Origin: Marinococcus halophilus
GTDB taxonomy: Bacteria; Bacillota; Bacilli; Bacillales; Marinococcaceae
Direction: 5' to 3'
Length of the DNA: 64,000 nucleotides
Assembly: GCF_002265875.1 (NCBI RefSeq)
Contig: NZ_NPFA01000012.1
Coordinates: 23,254-87,253 of the forward strand
Shown: in pieces, positions 24,542-34,426 of the stretch
Layout: each line of letters begins with the position of its first letter
Position numbering within the stretch: position 1 is the first letter of the stretch
Notes under the pieces: model-generated
Told to the model about the DNA's origin: nothing
Seen by the model: only the letters and a program-made list of their open reading frames with translations
Databases searched by the model: none
Made by a program: the position numbers and the translations under genes

Positions 24542-25915
24542 ATGTCAGGATTTATGAACAGCGTTGAGGAATTACTTACCACTATCAGTGGCATTGTGTG
24601 GGGGCCTCCATTTTTAATTCTTATTTTGGGAACAGGTATCTTTTTAACGATTCGTTTAGGGTTTTTGCAATTTTCTACTCTTCCTTACGCATTAAAGCTC
24701 GCCTTTTCAAAACAGGACAAAAAATCAGATGGGGATATTTCCCACTTTCAGTCGCTGATGACCGCACTAGCCGCTACGGTCGGAACGGGTAATATTGCCG
24801 GGGTCGCTACAGCCGTAGTAATTGGCGGCCCCGGGGCGGTTTTCTGGATGTGGATCAGTGCCCTATTCGGAATGGCCACAAAATACGGTGAAGCCATTCT
24901 CGCTGTTAAATACCGTGTCCAGGATGAACGGGGGCGCATGGCCGGCGGGCCCATGTACTACATAGAAAAAGGACTTGGATGGAAATGGCTGGCGGTTTTG
25001 TTTGCCGTGTTTGCTGCGATTGCCGCCTTTGGGATCGGAAATACTGTCCAGTCCAACTCTGTGGCAGACGTTCTGGACTCCAACTGGAACGTGCCTACCT
25101 GGATTACCGGTATTATACTCAGTATTTTAACCGGAGTGGTTATTCTTGGCGGCATTAAGTCCATCGGCCGGGTCGTTTCATTTATTGTGCCGGTTATGGC
25201 TGTCTTTTATGTTGTCGGCGGGCTGATTGTCATTTTAGGTAACATAGATCTCGTCCCTGCCGCAGTCGGCTCCATTGTTTCCGACGCATTCACCGGACAG
25301 GCTGCTGCCGGCGGGGCTGTCGGGGTTGTTATCCAGTACGGAGTGGCCCGCGGGGTTTTCTCCAATGAGGCAGGCCTTGGGTCCGCACCAATTGCAGCAG
25401 CTGCAGCCCGTACTGACTATCCCGGGCGGCAGGCGCTTGTCTCTATGACTCAGGTTTTCATTGATACAATTATTATCTGTTCCATTACCGGTATTTCTCT
25501 TGTGATAGGCCAGAACTTTGTAAGCAGTGAGTTAGACGGCGCTCCACTGACTGCCGCCACGTTCGAGTACTTTTTAGGACCGGCCGGCAGCATTATCGTT
25601 TCTGTAGGACTCATTTTCTTCGCCTATTCTACTATTCTGGGCTGGTCCTATTACGGAGAACGGTGTATTTATTACCTTTTCAAAACGTACAAGGCTGTGT
25701 TTGCCTATCGTGTCATTTTTGTTATCGCTGTGTTTTTTGGCGCTGTGGTCCAGTTCGGAATTGTCTGGTCGCTTGCAGACACAATGAACGGCCTGATGGC
25801 CGCGCCAAACCTGATCGCCCTCTTAGGGCTCTCTGGCGTTATCACCGCGGAAACGGTTCGCTTCCGTAAACGAATGAAGGAAGAAAAGAACGGTACAGCT
25901 ACCTGGAACAAGTAA
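24542..25915 (+). CDS. Alanine/glycine:cation symporter (AGCS family)
   Basis: The 457-residue protein has about 10-11 membrane helices and the AGCS signature blocks ALAATVGTGNIAGVATAV, AGGPMYYIEKGLG and GVARGVFSNEAGLGSAPIAAA. Members import alanine, glycine or glutamine with Na+ (or H+). The start is the ATG of MSGF, nine bases after GGAAGGGAG; the upstream open frame lacks a site. It is monocistronic with an AT-rich promoter region of about 240 bases. Confidence 0.94.
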   Translation: MSGFMNSVEELLTTISGIVWGPPFLILILGTGIFLTIRLGFLQFSTLPYALKLAFSKQDKKSDGDISHFQSLMTALAATVGTGNIAGVATAVVIGGPGAVFWMWISALFGMATKYGEAILAVKYRVQDERGRMAGGPMYYIEKGLGWKWLAVLFAVFAAIAAFGIGNTVQSNSVADVLDSNWNVPTWITGIILSILTGVVILGGIKSIGRVVSFIVPVMAVFYVVGGLIVILGNIDLVPAAVGSIVSDAFTGQAAAGGAVGVVIQYGVARGVFSNEAGLGSAPIAAAAARTDYPGRQALVSMTQVFIDTIIICSITGISLVIGQNFVSSELDGAPLTAATFEYFLGPAGSIIVSVGLIFFAYSTILGWSYYGERCIYYLFKTYKAVFAYRVIFVIAVFFGAVVQFGIVWSLADTMNGLMAAPNLIALLGLSGVITAETVRFRKRMKEEKNGTATWNK

Positions 25916-25925
25916 TAGCAAAACG

Positions 25926-25969
25926 AAAGCACCTCACTGAGCCTGTAATGGGCCCGTGAGGTGCTTTTT
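25926..25969. terminator. Terminator between convergent genes
   Basis: AAAGCACCTCAC and GTGAGGTGCTTT pair, with an inner GGGCCC-like part; Ts follow on the + strand. The dehydrogenase stop codon directly abuts it. Confidence 0.82.
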
Positions 25970-26937
25970 CACGTTTCGGGCACTTCATGGGTGAGCGGCT
26001 CCCCTTTGAGTCCCTGCAAAATATGGTCTGCGGTTATATCTGCCATTTGCCGGCGCGTTTTTTCGCTGGCACTGCCGATATGCGGGAGCACCACAACATT
26101 GGAAAGGCTGACAAGTGGATGGTCTGCCCCAATAGGCTCGTTCTCAAATACGTCCAGGCCGGCGCCAAAAATTTCTCCTTCCCGGAGCGCATCTATCAGT
26201 GCCGGCTCATCCACCGTTGCTCCTCTCGAGGAATTGATAAAAACCGCCGTTTTTTTCATTTTGCGAAAGGCCTCCGCATCTATCAGTTTTTCTGTCTCTG
26301 GCGTCGCCGGAGCAAGCACGCAGACAAAATCGGCCTGCCCAAGGAGCTCGTCAAGCTCTGTATAAACTGCACCAACCCGTTCTTCTGCCTCACGCTTTCT
26401 CGAACGGTTATGATAAAGAATATTCATATCAAACCCAGCAGCCCGTTTCGCCACCGCTTCTCCGATACGACCCATGCCGATAATTCCAAGCGTTGCCCCG
26501 TAAATATCCTGTCCTGTAAATGCAAAGGGTGCCCAGGAACCCCATTCGTTATTCCGGATCGTATCCATTGCTTCCGGCAGCCTGCGTGCTGCGGCCATCA
26601 GTAAAGCAAAGGTTAAATCCGCTGTCGTTTCTGTCAGCACGCCGGGAGTATGGCCCACTTTAATTTTATTCTCTCTTGCAGCCTCAAGATCAATGTTATT
26701 ATATCCCACTGCCATCGTTGCTATTACTTTTAACCGCGGCGCCTGTTCAATTACATTTCTCGTAACTGCTTCCGAGACGGTACAAAACAACCCGTCTGCT
26801 TCTTCTGTCCTCCGGATTAATTCTTCTTCTGGCACTGCTTCGTTTTTATTCCATACATCTACCGTGGCTTCCTGTTCCAGCTTTTCAATTAGCCAGTGCG
26901 GCATCGGTCTTGCAATAAAGATATGTGGTTTGTCCAC
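25969..26937 (-). CDS. D-isomer 2-hydroxyacid dehydrogenase (glyoxylate/hydroxypyruvate reductase type)
   Basis: The 322-residue protein has the NAD(P) fold motif GIIGMGRIGEAVAKR with a following NRSRKR stretch that favours NADPH. The catalytic set is Arg in NSSRGATVDE, Glu in the FENEPIG region and His in VVLPHIGSAS. It reduces glyoxylate, hydroxypyruvate or a similar 2-keto acid. The start is a GTG after AAAGGAGAGG; the open frame runs upstream without a site. It begins two bases after the stop of the methyltransferase gene, so the two are cotranscribed. Confidence 0.92.
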   Translation of the reverse strand: MDKPHIFIARPMPHWLIEKLEQEATVDVWNKNEAVPEEELIRRTEEADGLFCTVSEAVTRNVIEQAPRLKVIATMAVGYNNIDLEAARENKIKVGHTPGVLTETTADLTFALLMAAARRLPEAMDTIRNNEWGSWAPFAFTGQDIYGATLGIIGMGRIGEAVAKRAAGFDMNILYHNRSRKREAEERVGAVYTELDELLGQADFVCVLAPATPETEKLIDAEAFRKMKKTAVFINSSRGATVDEPALIDALREGEIFGAGLDVFENEPIGADHPLVSLSNVVVLPHIGSASEKTRRQMADITADHILQGLKGEPLTHEVPET

Positions 26938-26939
26938 TG

Positions 26940-27785
26940 TTATCCTCTCCTTTGAAACATTATAGTATGCCACTCATTTGTCTGCTTACGCCATTCAATT
27001 TCATAATTTTTATTCTGGAAGGCTTTTTCGACCCGTTCAACGGACCAGTCAACCAATCCTGATACGACAATCGTTAAAGGAAGGTCTTGTATAGATTCAG
27101 CTCGTTCGAGCCAGTGTACTGTAGTGTCAGCCCCGATATTAATGACGGCTAAGTCATACGCCTCGTACGGAAAGACTGTGCCAACTACATCCTGTTCATA
27201 CACTGCAATTCGGTTTTCTACATCGTTTAATGCTGCCTGCTGTTCAATCTCCCGCGTTACCGGTTCCGTGTCATAAGCTGCTACCTGCACCCCTTTTTTT
27301 GCCAGGGCAACTGACAATATTCCGCTTCCAGCACCGATATCTGCCGCTCTTCTTCCCTCTGCCTGAGTGACAATCCATTCGAGAGCATCTCTCGTGGTTT
27401 CGTGAATTCCTGTACCGAATGCTCCCTGGGGATCAAGCCGAAGCTCCTTTTTCAGCTGTGTTTCCTGGAACGGAGGGTACACAACCTCCCATCCTTCCGC
27501 GAGTGCAATGTTTTCATAGGAGGCCTCTTTCCATTCCGGCGGCTGCCACACATGTATATCACATGCGTTGACTCCAAGCATCCGGCCCAGCTCTTCTTTC
27601 GGGACATTTTCCGTGTAAACATACAACCTGCTTTTTTCCCCGCTGCTGAATTCGTATGTATACCCGTCTTCATCCTTCATTGTCTGTATTGCTTCATCAA
27701 TATAAAATGTATAAATATCATACTCATAGAGCCGTAGGCTCCATGCTTCATTATCCCCAGCCGGGACTTTGATTGAGTACCACAT
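26940..27785 (-). CDS. PrmA-like methyltransferase (ribosomal protein L11 methyltransferase family)
   Basis: The 281-residue SAM-dependent enzyme has PrmA features: an N-terminal ferredoxin-like part, then DPQGAFGTGIHETTRDAL before the SAM loop DIGAGSGILSVALAKKG and an INIGAD catalytic-loop sequence where true PrmA has NILA. The changed loop and the lack of dnaJ/rsmE neighbours suggest a paralogue with another target. AAAAGGAGG precedes the chosen ATG. First gene of an operon with a 2-hydroxyacid dehydrogenase. Confidence 0.82.
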   Translation of the reverse strand: MWYSIKVPAGDNEAWSLRLYEYDIYTFYIDEAIQTMKDEDGYTYEFSSGEKSRLYVYTENVPKEELGRMLGVNACDIHVWQPPEWKEASYENIALAEGWEVVYPPFQETQLKKELRLDPQGAFGTGIHETTRDALEWIVTQAEGRRAADIGAGSGILSVALAKKGVQVAAYDTEPVTREIEQQAALNDVENRIAVYEQDVVGTVFPYEAYDLAVINIGADTTVHWLERAESIQDLPLTIVVSGLVDWSVERVEKAFQNKNYEIEWRKQTNEWHTIMFQRRG

Positions 27786-27996
27786 GCCAGCTGCCTCCTT
27801 TTCGTAAAATTTATAGCAAAACGATCGTCCATGCAACATTCATTTTTTCGTGATCAGGTTCTCTTTGCCGGCATAGACGAGGAAATTAGTATTTCTCCTT
27901 TGAAAAGCCTTTCTTTTTTTAAAAATGTTCTTTAATCTAGAGGAAGAGTGCTTACTCTATTTACCTTATTGATACTAGTAGGAGGTCGACCTATCG

Positions 27997-29385
27997 ATGG
28001 ACTATCGCGTAGAAAAAGATACACTTGGAGACATGCATGTACCGAAGGACAAGCATTGGGGCGCCCAGACCCAGCGCAGCCTTGAAAACTTTAAAATCGG
28101 CCAGGAAACTATGCCGATCGATGTAGTATACGCATTCGCTATTTTAAAGCGCTCCGCGGCTCTCGCAAACAAACGCCTGGATAAGCTTGAAGCAGAAAAG
28201 GCCGACGCGATCGTTGAAGCCTGCGACGAAGTACTTTCCGGAAAACTCGACGACCACTTCCCACTCGTTGTCTGGCAAACCGGAAGTGGCACTCAATCTA
28301 ATATGAATATGAACGAAGTGGTGGCCCGCCGCGCTTCCCAGCTGCTCGAAGAAAAAGGATCTTCTGAGAGCGTGCATCCAAACGACGATGTCAACCGTTC
28401 CCAGAGCTCAAATGACACTTTTCCAACAGCGATGCACGTAGCCGCTGTGCAAAAAGTGGAGGATCAGCTTCTTCCTGCCGTGGAAACGCTTCGTGCGACC
28501 CTTGAGAACAAAATGAACGCGTTTGAGGATGTCATTAAAATCGGCCGCACGCATCTCCAGGATGCCACTCCGCTTACTCTCGGCCAGGAGGTCAGTGGCT
28601 GGCACCGGATGCTTGAGCGTTCTGCTGAAATGATTACAGAAAGCATTGATCACGTAAAGGACCTGGCAATCGGCGGCACTGCTGTCGGTACAGGGATCAA
28701 CGCCCATCCGAGATTCGGGGAATACGTAGCTGAAGAAATCAGTTCCTATACCGGGAAGGAGTTCCGTTCCGCCCCAAACAAATTTCACGCCCTCACCAGC
28801 CATGACGAAATTTCTTACGCACACGGGGCATTAAAAGCGCTGGCTGCTGATGCCATGAAGATTGCAAACGATGTGCGCTGGCTTGCAAGCGGCCCCCGCT
28901 GCGGAATCGGAGAAATTTCCATCCCCGCAAACGAGCCAGGAAGCTCTATCATGCCAGGGAAGGTAAATCCAACCCAGAGCGAAGCATTGACTATGGTTGC
29001 AGCACAGGTAATGGGCAACGATGCTACAATCGGCTTTGCAGCCAGTCAGGGCAATTTTGAACTAAACGTGTTTAAACCGGTTATTGTTTACAATTTCCTG
29101 CAGTCCAGCTACCTGCTCGCTGATGCGCTCGTTTCCTTTAACGACAAATGTGCGGTCGGAATTGAAGAAAACCAGGAACGTATCGATGCGCATCTGCGAA
29201 ATTCCCTGATGCTTGTCACAGCGCTGAATCCGCACATCGGGTACGAAAACGCAGCTAAAATTGCTAAATCAGCCCACGCTAATGGGCAAACACTGAAGGA
29301 AGCCGTGCTTGAAAGCGGTATGCTAAATGAGGAAGAGTTTGAATTAATTGTAGATCCGGCCAAAATGGTTTCCCCGAGTGAATAA
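27997..29385 (+). CDS. fumC: Fumarate hydratase, class II
   Basis: The 462-residue enzyme interconverts fumarate and malate in the TCA cycle without an iron-sulfur cluster. It shows [16 protein letters not shown], the catalytic-region [16 protein letters not shown] and the superfamily signature [15 protein letters not shown]. Full length, intact motifs. AGTAGGAGGTCG precedes the ATG; monocistronic with a strong terminator. In Bacillus this is citG. Confidence 0.98.
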   Translation: MDYRVEKDTLGDMHVPKDKHWGAQTQRSLENFKIGQETMPIDVVYAFAILKRSAALANKRLDKLEAEKADAIVEACDEVLSGKLDDHFPLVVWQTGSGTQSNMNMNEVVARRASQLLEEKGSSESVHPNDDVNRSQSSNDTFPTAMHVAAVQKVEDQLLPAVETLRATLENKMNAFEDVIKIGRTHLQDATPLTLGQEVSGWHRMLERSAEMITESIDHVKDLAIGGTAVGTGINAHPRFGEYVAEEISSYTGKEFRSAPNKFHALTSHDEISYAHGALKALAADAMKIANDVRWLASGPRCGIGEISIPANEPGSSIMPGKVNPTQSEALTMVAAQVMGNDATIGFAASQGNFELNVFKPVIVYNFLQSSYLLADALVSFNDKCAVGIEENQERIDAHLRNSLMLVTALNPHIGYENAAKIAKSAHANGQTLKEAVLESGMLNEEEFELIVDPAKMVSPSE

Positions 29386-29398
29386 ACAATGATAAAAC

Positions 29399-29436
29399 AA
29401 TAACCTCCCAGGCTTTGATTGGCCTGGGAGGTTATT
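29399..29436. terminator. Bidirectional terminator after fumC
   Basis: AATAACCTCCCAGGC and GCCTGGGAGGTTATT form a 15-bp perfect stem between convergent genes. Confidence 0.92.
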
Positions 29437-29437
29437 C

Positions 29438-30670
29438 TTATTCATCCGTACGTTTTCCTTCTTCGTAATGATACAACGGCAGCCGGTGACTAAAATAATA
29501 GGCAGTGTAAACACCAAGCACGGCCATAACAAGCCATATCCACGCATGCAGACTGAACGAGGCAATACCGCTGAAATATGCCCCAATGTTGGCGCCAAAT
29601 GAAATACTGGCGCCATATCCCATCAGTGCCCCGCCAACCAGAGCAATCAAAGCCACACGCGGAGCAATTCTGGAGAAACGAATCTGGCGGTTCATTGCCA
29701 GGGTTACTACGGTACCGAGGACCACACCAAAATTAATGATGCTCATGGAATCCATCATTACTGGCTGATGAAGAGCGACAAACTGATCCTGTTCAAACCA
29801 GTATTTCCAGTCGCTAACATCCATTCCAAGAACCGTCGCTATCTTTGAGCCCCATAGAGGAAAGGAGGCTGTCAGCTTCCACGGTTCCCCCTGAACGAGA
29901 AAGATGAGCGCGTTTAATACTGCCAGAATAACAGCACCCACCCACAGCGGCCAGGATCCAAAGATTATCCGGCTCCAGCTTGCAGCTGAAGGAAGTGGTG
30001 GAAGAGCCGGGGGTCTCGTTCGTTTTTTATGCACATATGAGCCAAAAGCAATTAAGCTGAGAAAAACAATCTGAATCACCCAGGCCCAAATGTAACCAAT
30101 TCCCGTATCCACTGCCAGAGAGACTGGTTCAAATGAAGGTAGTGACGTGTTCCAAAAGCCAAAATGGGAGGCCCCTGCCACTGTCCCCACTGTAAAACCG
30201 GCCAATGTGCAAATTAAGGCGGTTCTGCCGCCCTCTGCTTCGTAAAATGAGGAGGGGGCAAGACCACTGCCTATTTCCATACCAAAACCGAAAATGAAAG
30301 CTCCAACTACCAACCCCACGCTCACAGCGGAAAGAGCCGGTATTGGCACGGTGCCGAAGAAAGCCGGGCTGAGAATAAAAATGGCAGCTGAAAAACTGGA
30401 AACCAGGATAAGCATCAGCATATGGGCCCGGAGCATCTCCGTATTGCCTTTTTCAATAATCTGCCGGTAAACGGCCGAAAAGCCGAAGCGGGCGTGGAAA
30501 AGGGAAAATCCGAGAAAAAAACCAATCCAGAGCAGCATTACATACGACCAGCCTGATATGTGATAAGACACGAATGAAAGCGCAAGGATGACTAATAAGC
30601 ATACTAGCGAAACAATATTTTGTGGATTGTTTAAAACAGATATTTCTAGCTCGGAACTTGCTTTTTTCAT
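29438..30670 (-). CDS. YeeE/YedE-family membrane protein lacking the usual cysteines
   Basis: The 410-residue protein has about 10 membrane helices and two copies of the YeeE/YedE repeat: GFGMEIGSGLAPSSFYEAEGG and GYGASISFGANIGAYFSGIAS. In thiosulfate transporters of this family (TsuA) these loops carry conserved cysteines (GGC and GCNIG); here the places are held by Ser/Leu and Ala. Only two Cys remain, in other helices. The fold is therefore clear but transport of thiosulfate by the relay model is doubtful. AGGAGAA precedes the ATG. Confidence 0.88.
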   Translation of the reverse strand: MKKASSELEISVLNNPQNIVSLVCLLVILALSFVSYHISGWSYVMLLWIGFFLGFSLFHARFGFSAVYRQIIEKGNTEMLRAHMLMLILVSSFSAAIFILSPAFFGTVPIPALSAVSVGLVVGAFIFGFGMEIGSGLAPSSFYEAEGGRTALICTLAGFTVGTVAGASHFGFWNTSLPSFEPVSLAVDTGIGYIWAWVIQIVFLSLIAFGSYVHKKRTRPPALPPLPSAASWSRIIFGSWPLWVGAVILAVLNALIFLVQGEPWKLTASFPLWGSKIATVLGMDVSDWKYWFEQDQFVALHQPVMMDSMSIINFGVVLGTVVTLAMNRQIRFSRIAPRVALIALVGGALMGYGASISFGANIGAYFSGIASFSLHAWIWLVMAVLGVYTAYYFSHRLPLYHYEEGKRTDE

Positions 30671-30749
30671 TTATTAATTCTCCTGACTGTAGCTGTTCTA
30701 GAGCTTTGTTCTTCTTTTCCCTCCCAGATATCATTCACACATTGACTAT

Positions 30750-30784
30750 TAAAATAACTCCCCAGCACCAGCCGGAGAGTTATT
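30750..30784 (-). terminator. Terminator of the OYE gene
   Basis: AATAACTCCCC pairs with GG-GAGTTATT on the - strand, followed by TTTTAAT. Confidence 0.65.
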
Positions 30785-30803
30785 CATTTACGTTCTATGG
30801 CAT

Positions 30804-31916
30804 TTAATACAACTCACTTAATGCATCTTTAGTAAAAGGCACGAGGTCTTCCGTTCTGCCTTCCTGCATCTTTTTCGCCCACGCCGGATCCGTTAACAGC
30901 GGACGGCCGACAGCGACCAGGTCAAATTCACCGTTTTCCAGCCGCTCGACTAATTGTTGGATGTCGTCGTTTTCTGCTTTTTCAAAGCTTGTAAAAACGC
31001 CGTTCAGCCCTACAGAGCCTACTGTCACGGACGGCTTGCCGGTTAAGTACTTTGTCCAGCCGGCAAGGTTAAGGGAAGAACCATCAAATTCCGGTTCCCA
31101 GAAGCGTCGGGTAGAGCAGTGAAAGACATCCACGCCTGCTTCAGACAACGGCTGCAGGAATTGGGAAAGTTCATCAGCCGTAGCAGCAAGCTTGGCTTCA
31201 AAATCAGACATCTTCCATTGCGAAAACCGGAAGAAAATAGGGAAATCCTCTCCTACCGCACGGCGGCACGCTTCGATTACCTCCACGGCAAACCGGGTCC
31301 GTTCCACGAAATCGCCTCCGTATTGATCCGTGCGTTTATTAGTTTTTTCCCAGAAAAACTGATCAATTAAATAACCATGAGCCCCGTGGATTTCAATGCC
31401 GTCAAAGCCAATACGCTTCGCTGCTGCTGCCGCATCCGCATAGGCCTGTATTAGCTCTTGAATTTCTGTTTCCGTTAATGGCTTTGACACTGCTTCCCCG
31501 CTTAACGCTAAACCGGAAGGCCCAATAGGCATCGCCTCAGGGTTCGGTTCTGCTCCGACCGGCCGGGTCATACCTACATGCCAGAGCTGGGGGATGATTT
31601 TGCCCCCCGCTTCATGCACTGCGTCTACAACCTTTTCCCATCCTGCCAATGCACTTTCTCCGTAAAAAGCCGGAACTCCAGGGTCTTCTACGCTCGCCGG
31701 GTGATTGATGCCGGTGCCCTCTGTTACGATCAGTCCCACGTTGTTTTCAGCACGCCGCCGATAATAGGCTATCACATCTTCATTTGGTACGCCCCCCGGA
31801 GAGAATCCTCTTGTCATCGGAGCCATTACCGTTCTGTTTTCAAGATGCAGATCTTTTATCTGAAAGGGTTCAAATAACGGAGCCGCTGCCTGCTGATTAG
31901 ATGCTTCCTTTGTCAT
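30804..31916 (-). CDS. Old Yellow Enzyme-type NADH:flavin oxidoreductase
   Basis: The 370-residue TIM-barrel flavoprotein shows the OYE pattern: NRTVMAPMTRGFSPGG at the FMN site, IPQLWHVG, GFDGIEIHGAHGYLIDQFFW with the His/His substrate pair position, and VAVGRPLLTDPAW near the end. It reduces activated C=C bonds with NAD(P)H. AAAGGAAG precedes the ATG. It is monocistronic, divergent from the dehydrogenase gene. Physiological substrate unknown. Confidence 0.92.
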   Translation of the reverse strand: MTKEASNQQAAAPLFEPFQIKDLHLENRTVMAPMTRGFSPGGVPNEDVIAYYRRRAENNVGLIVTEGTGINHPASVEDPGVPAFYGESALAGWEKVVDAVHEAGGKIIPQLWHVGMTRPVGAEPNPEAMPIGPSGLALSGEAVSKPLTETEIQELIQAYADAAAAAKRIGFDGIEIHGAHGYLIDQFFWEKTNKRTDQYGGDFVERTRFAVEVIEACRRAVGEDFPIFFRFSQWKMSDFEAKLAATADELSQFLQPLSEAGVDVFHCSTRRFWEPEFDGSSLNLAGWTKYLTGKPSVTVGSVGLNGVFTSFEKAENDDIQQLVERLENGEFDLVAVGRPLLTDPAWAKKMQEGRTEDLVPFTKDALSELY

Positions 31917-32123
31917 TATTACAACTTCCTTTCTGCTGTCACCATATATTAAGTAGTATGCAAAAATCAGTATGCACGCATCGTTTTTCCAAATGCAACT
32001 TATCCGCTCAACCTCTGTATTTTTTTGATGCTAATTTACCGGAACCCGTTTGCATTCTACTGAAAAGTGGTATTACTTACTAGACTACTTACATAGGTAC
32101 AAATACCTTAAGGAGGACATAAT

Positions 32124-33503
32124 ATGTCAGATAAAGCGACAAAAATCATTCAGGAATCGCTCGATGCCCTGATGCAGGATGATACTTTTCTTCCCGACTA
32201 TGAGGGTCAGGAGCGTGAAACGGCTTTTTCCTCTCTCATCTCCATCCTTTCCACTCCCAACCACGTACACAAATCATTTCTCCGTGTGCCCCTTCAAAAC
32301 GGTGAAGTAGTACGGGTTCCTGCCTACCGGGTGCAGCATAACGACACGATGGGGCCTTATAAAGGCGGTGTGCGTTTCCATGAAAGCGTGAATGAAGATG
32401 AGGTCTCCTCTCTTGCTTCTCTGATGACCATTAAAAACGCCCTGCACGACGTGCCGTTCGGCGGCGGTAAAGGCGGTATCAGCATCAATCCGAAGGATTT
32501 TTCTAAAAAAGAATTAAACCTTATATGTAAAAAGTACGTACAGTACTTTAACGACGTGATCGGGCCGGATAAGGACATTCCCGCTCCGGACGCCGGCACA
32601 AGCGCCAGGGAAATGGACTGGATGATGGCAGAATATAAAAACATTAATCCCGGAATTCCGTACCGGGGCAGCTTCACCGGTAAAAGCGTAAAAAACAGCG
32701 GCTCCCTCGGTAGAAGAGAAGCCACAGGCAAAGGTGTTTATTTCAGTCTTCGCTACCTGCTGCATGATTTTTTAAAGAATCGGCGCGATGAATTTCAAAC
32801 ATCGGAAAACAAGTTTTTTAAAACAGCTCTTGAATTTTACGACCGTCCATTATCTATAGCCGTCCAAGGGTTTGGCAATGTTGGCTCAGTAACCGCGATG
32901 CAGGCATACAATTGCGATTACCTCGACACGAAGGTCATTTCCGTCAGCGACCACAATGTGACTCTTTATAATGAAGACGGACTCGACATCCCGGCTCTTC
33001 TCGACTTTGCCAATGACCATCATGGAGACCTTCCTACTACGGAGGAAGAAATTCATGACCTTGGCATTAGTGCAGAGCTCCGTGACCGTGACGATATTCT
33101 TTCTCTTGAAGTAGATGCTCTGTTTTTCGCCGCTCTTGGCGGAGTTATTAATAAAGATAATGTTCAGGACGTTAGAGCTTCCATTCTTATTGAGGGCGCC
33201 AACTCCCCTATCACTACTGAAGCAGACGCTATTTTAGCCGAACAGGGGGTTGTAATTATTCCTGATATCCTCGCCAACGCCGGCGGTGTGATCGTCTCTT
33301 ACTCCGAATGGCTGCAGGGCCGGGAAACGTTGTATTATTCCGAGGAGCAGGTGACGAAAATTTTGTTTGATAAAATGAAAGAAACGATGGACCGCGTGCT
33401 CCCTGAATTTTTTGGAGACCCTTATGCCCTCCGTCAAAACTGTTACATTCATTCCATTATGTCGCTTTGTACAATGCTCCATATTCGCGGAAAATTATAT
33501 TAA
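32124..33503 (+). CDS. Glu/Leu/Phe/Val dehydrogenase, divergent long form
   Basis: The protein has the dehydrogenase catalytic motifs: GPYKGGVRFH, PFGGGKGGI with the catalytic Lys, PAPDAGTSAREMDW with the catalytic Asp and VQGFGNVGS for NAD(P). At 459 residues it is about 30 longer than RocG/GudB (about 425). The extra length lies before the nucleotide fold (about residues 215-245) and the C-terminal helices differ from RocG. It could be a glutamate dehydrogenase or act on another amino acid. AAGGAGGAC precedes the ATG. Confidence 0.88.
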   Translation: MSDKATKIIQESLDALMQDDTFLPDYEGQERETAFSSLISILSTPNHVHKSFLRVPLQNGEVVRVPAYRVQHNDTMGPYKGGVRFHESVNEDEVSSLASLMTIKNALHDVPFGGGKGGISINPKDFSKKELNLICKKYVQYFNDVIGPDKDIPAPDAGTSAREMDWMMAEYKNINPGIPYRGSFTGKSVKNSGSLGRREATGKGVYFSLRYLLHDFLKNRRDEFQTSENKFFKTALEFYDRPLSIAVQGFGNVGSVTAMQAYNCDYLDTKVISVSDHNVTLYNEDGLDIPALLDFANDHHGDLPTTEEEIHDLGISAELRDRDDILSLEVDALFFAALGGVINKDNVQDVRASILIEGANSPITTEADAILAEQGVVIIPDILANAGGVIVSYSEWLQGRETLYYSEEQVTKILFDKMKETMDRVLPEFFGDPYALRQNCYIHSIMSLCTMLHIRGKLY

Positions 33504-33512
33504 TTTAACAAA

Positions 33513-33543
33513 TGAAGACCGTGCAGATGCGCACGGTCTTTTC
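33513..33543 (+). terminator. Terminator of the dehydrogenase gene
   Basis: AAGACCGTGC and GCACGGTCTT pair around a short loop, followed by TTTT. Confidence 0.85.
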
Positions 33544-33546
33544 TGT

Positions 33547-33591
33547 AAAAAATGCCCCGGACTTTCCAAGCTGGTTGGAAAGTCCGGGGCT
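33547..33591 (-). terminator. Terminator of the DJ-1/PfpI gene
   Basis: GCCCCGGACTTTCCAA and TTGGAAAGTCCGGGGC form a 16-bp perfect stem; on the - strand TTTTTT follows. Confidence 0.92.
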
Positions 33592-33609
33592 CACTGTTTT
33601 AAGACAGCT

Positions 33610-34272
33610 TTAGCTGCCCAGTTTTTGAACAAACTCTTTTGCCACTGCTTCTGTCGACTGCGGGTTTTGTCCAGTGATCAAAAAGCCGTCGGATTCCACG
33701 TGCTCAGTCCAATTCGGTGCTGTGACGAATTCAGCTCCAAGCTCACGAAGACGACTCTCAAGTAGAAAAGGCATGTGTGCCGTAAGTCCGGTATCTTCTT
33801 CCTCGGCATCTGTAAAGGCGTTCACCCGTTTACCCGAAACAAGTGGTTCCCCGTTAGAGAGTGTAACGTTAACCAATGCTGCCGGGCCGTGGCATACGGA
33901 AGCCACATATTTATCCGCTTCATAAAAATCCCGGACAAGTTCCTGGACTTTTTGGCTTTCCGGCAGGTCAAACATCGCTCCGTGGCCTCCAGGAATAAAG
34001 ATGGCATCAAAATCCGAAGCAGAGACGGTATCCACCTTCACGGTCTCTTCGAGATATTTTTCTGCATCCAGAATTTCCTGGCGCGTTTCCTGCTGCACAC
34101 TGCCTTCATCGATAGGCGGCTTCCCGCCGTCTACGCTTGCGATCGTTACATTATAACCTTTATTTTGAAATTCAATATATGCTTCCGCAAATTCAGAAAG
34201 CCAAATACCGGTTTTTGCTTCATTGTTCACTTTGGAATGGCTTGTTACAACCATTAATACATTTTTTGCCAT
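33610..34272 (-). CDS. DJ-1/PfpI-family protein (Hsp31/glyoxalase III-like)
   Basis: The 220-residue protein has the nucleophile elbow SVCHGPAALVNV with the reactive Cys and the upstream Glu region NNEAKTGIWLSEFAEAY, the pattern of the Hsp31-like DJ-1 subgroup (glyoxalase III or chaperone activity against glycation). FIPGGHGAMFDL marks the domain core. The start is at MAKNV, nine bases after GAAAGGGTG. Monocistronic. Confidence 0.9.
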   Translation of the reverse strand: MAKNVLMVVTSHSKVNNEAKTGIWLSEFAEAYIEFQNKGYNVTIASVDGGKPPIDEGSVQQETRQEILDAEKYLEETVKVDTVSASDFDAIFIPGGHGAMFDLPESQKVQELVRDFYEADKYVASVCHGPAALVNVTLSNGEPLVSGKRVNAFTDAEEEDTGLTAHMPFLLESRLRELGAEFVTAPNWTEHVESDGFLITGQNPQSTEAVAKEFVQKLGS

Positions 34273-34426
34273 GACGTTTGTCACCCTTTCCAAAATTATC
34301 TTCTGAGTAAGCCCGAAAGAATGTCTGAGGCTTTTTCTTTCCTTGCACCTTTTTAAACATTCTTTTCGCTAATGCAGATCCCATTGTAATCGTATCTGGG
34401 ATCCATGCAAAGCAATCTGCTCACAT

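Noticed and set aside
34370..34407. Hairpin AGATCCCA...TGGGATC after the YfcC-family gene as terminator
   Set aside because: No T-run on either strand; not called a terminator.
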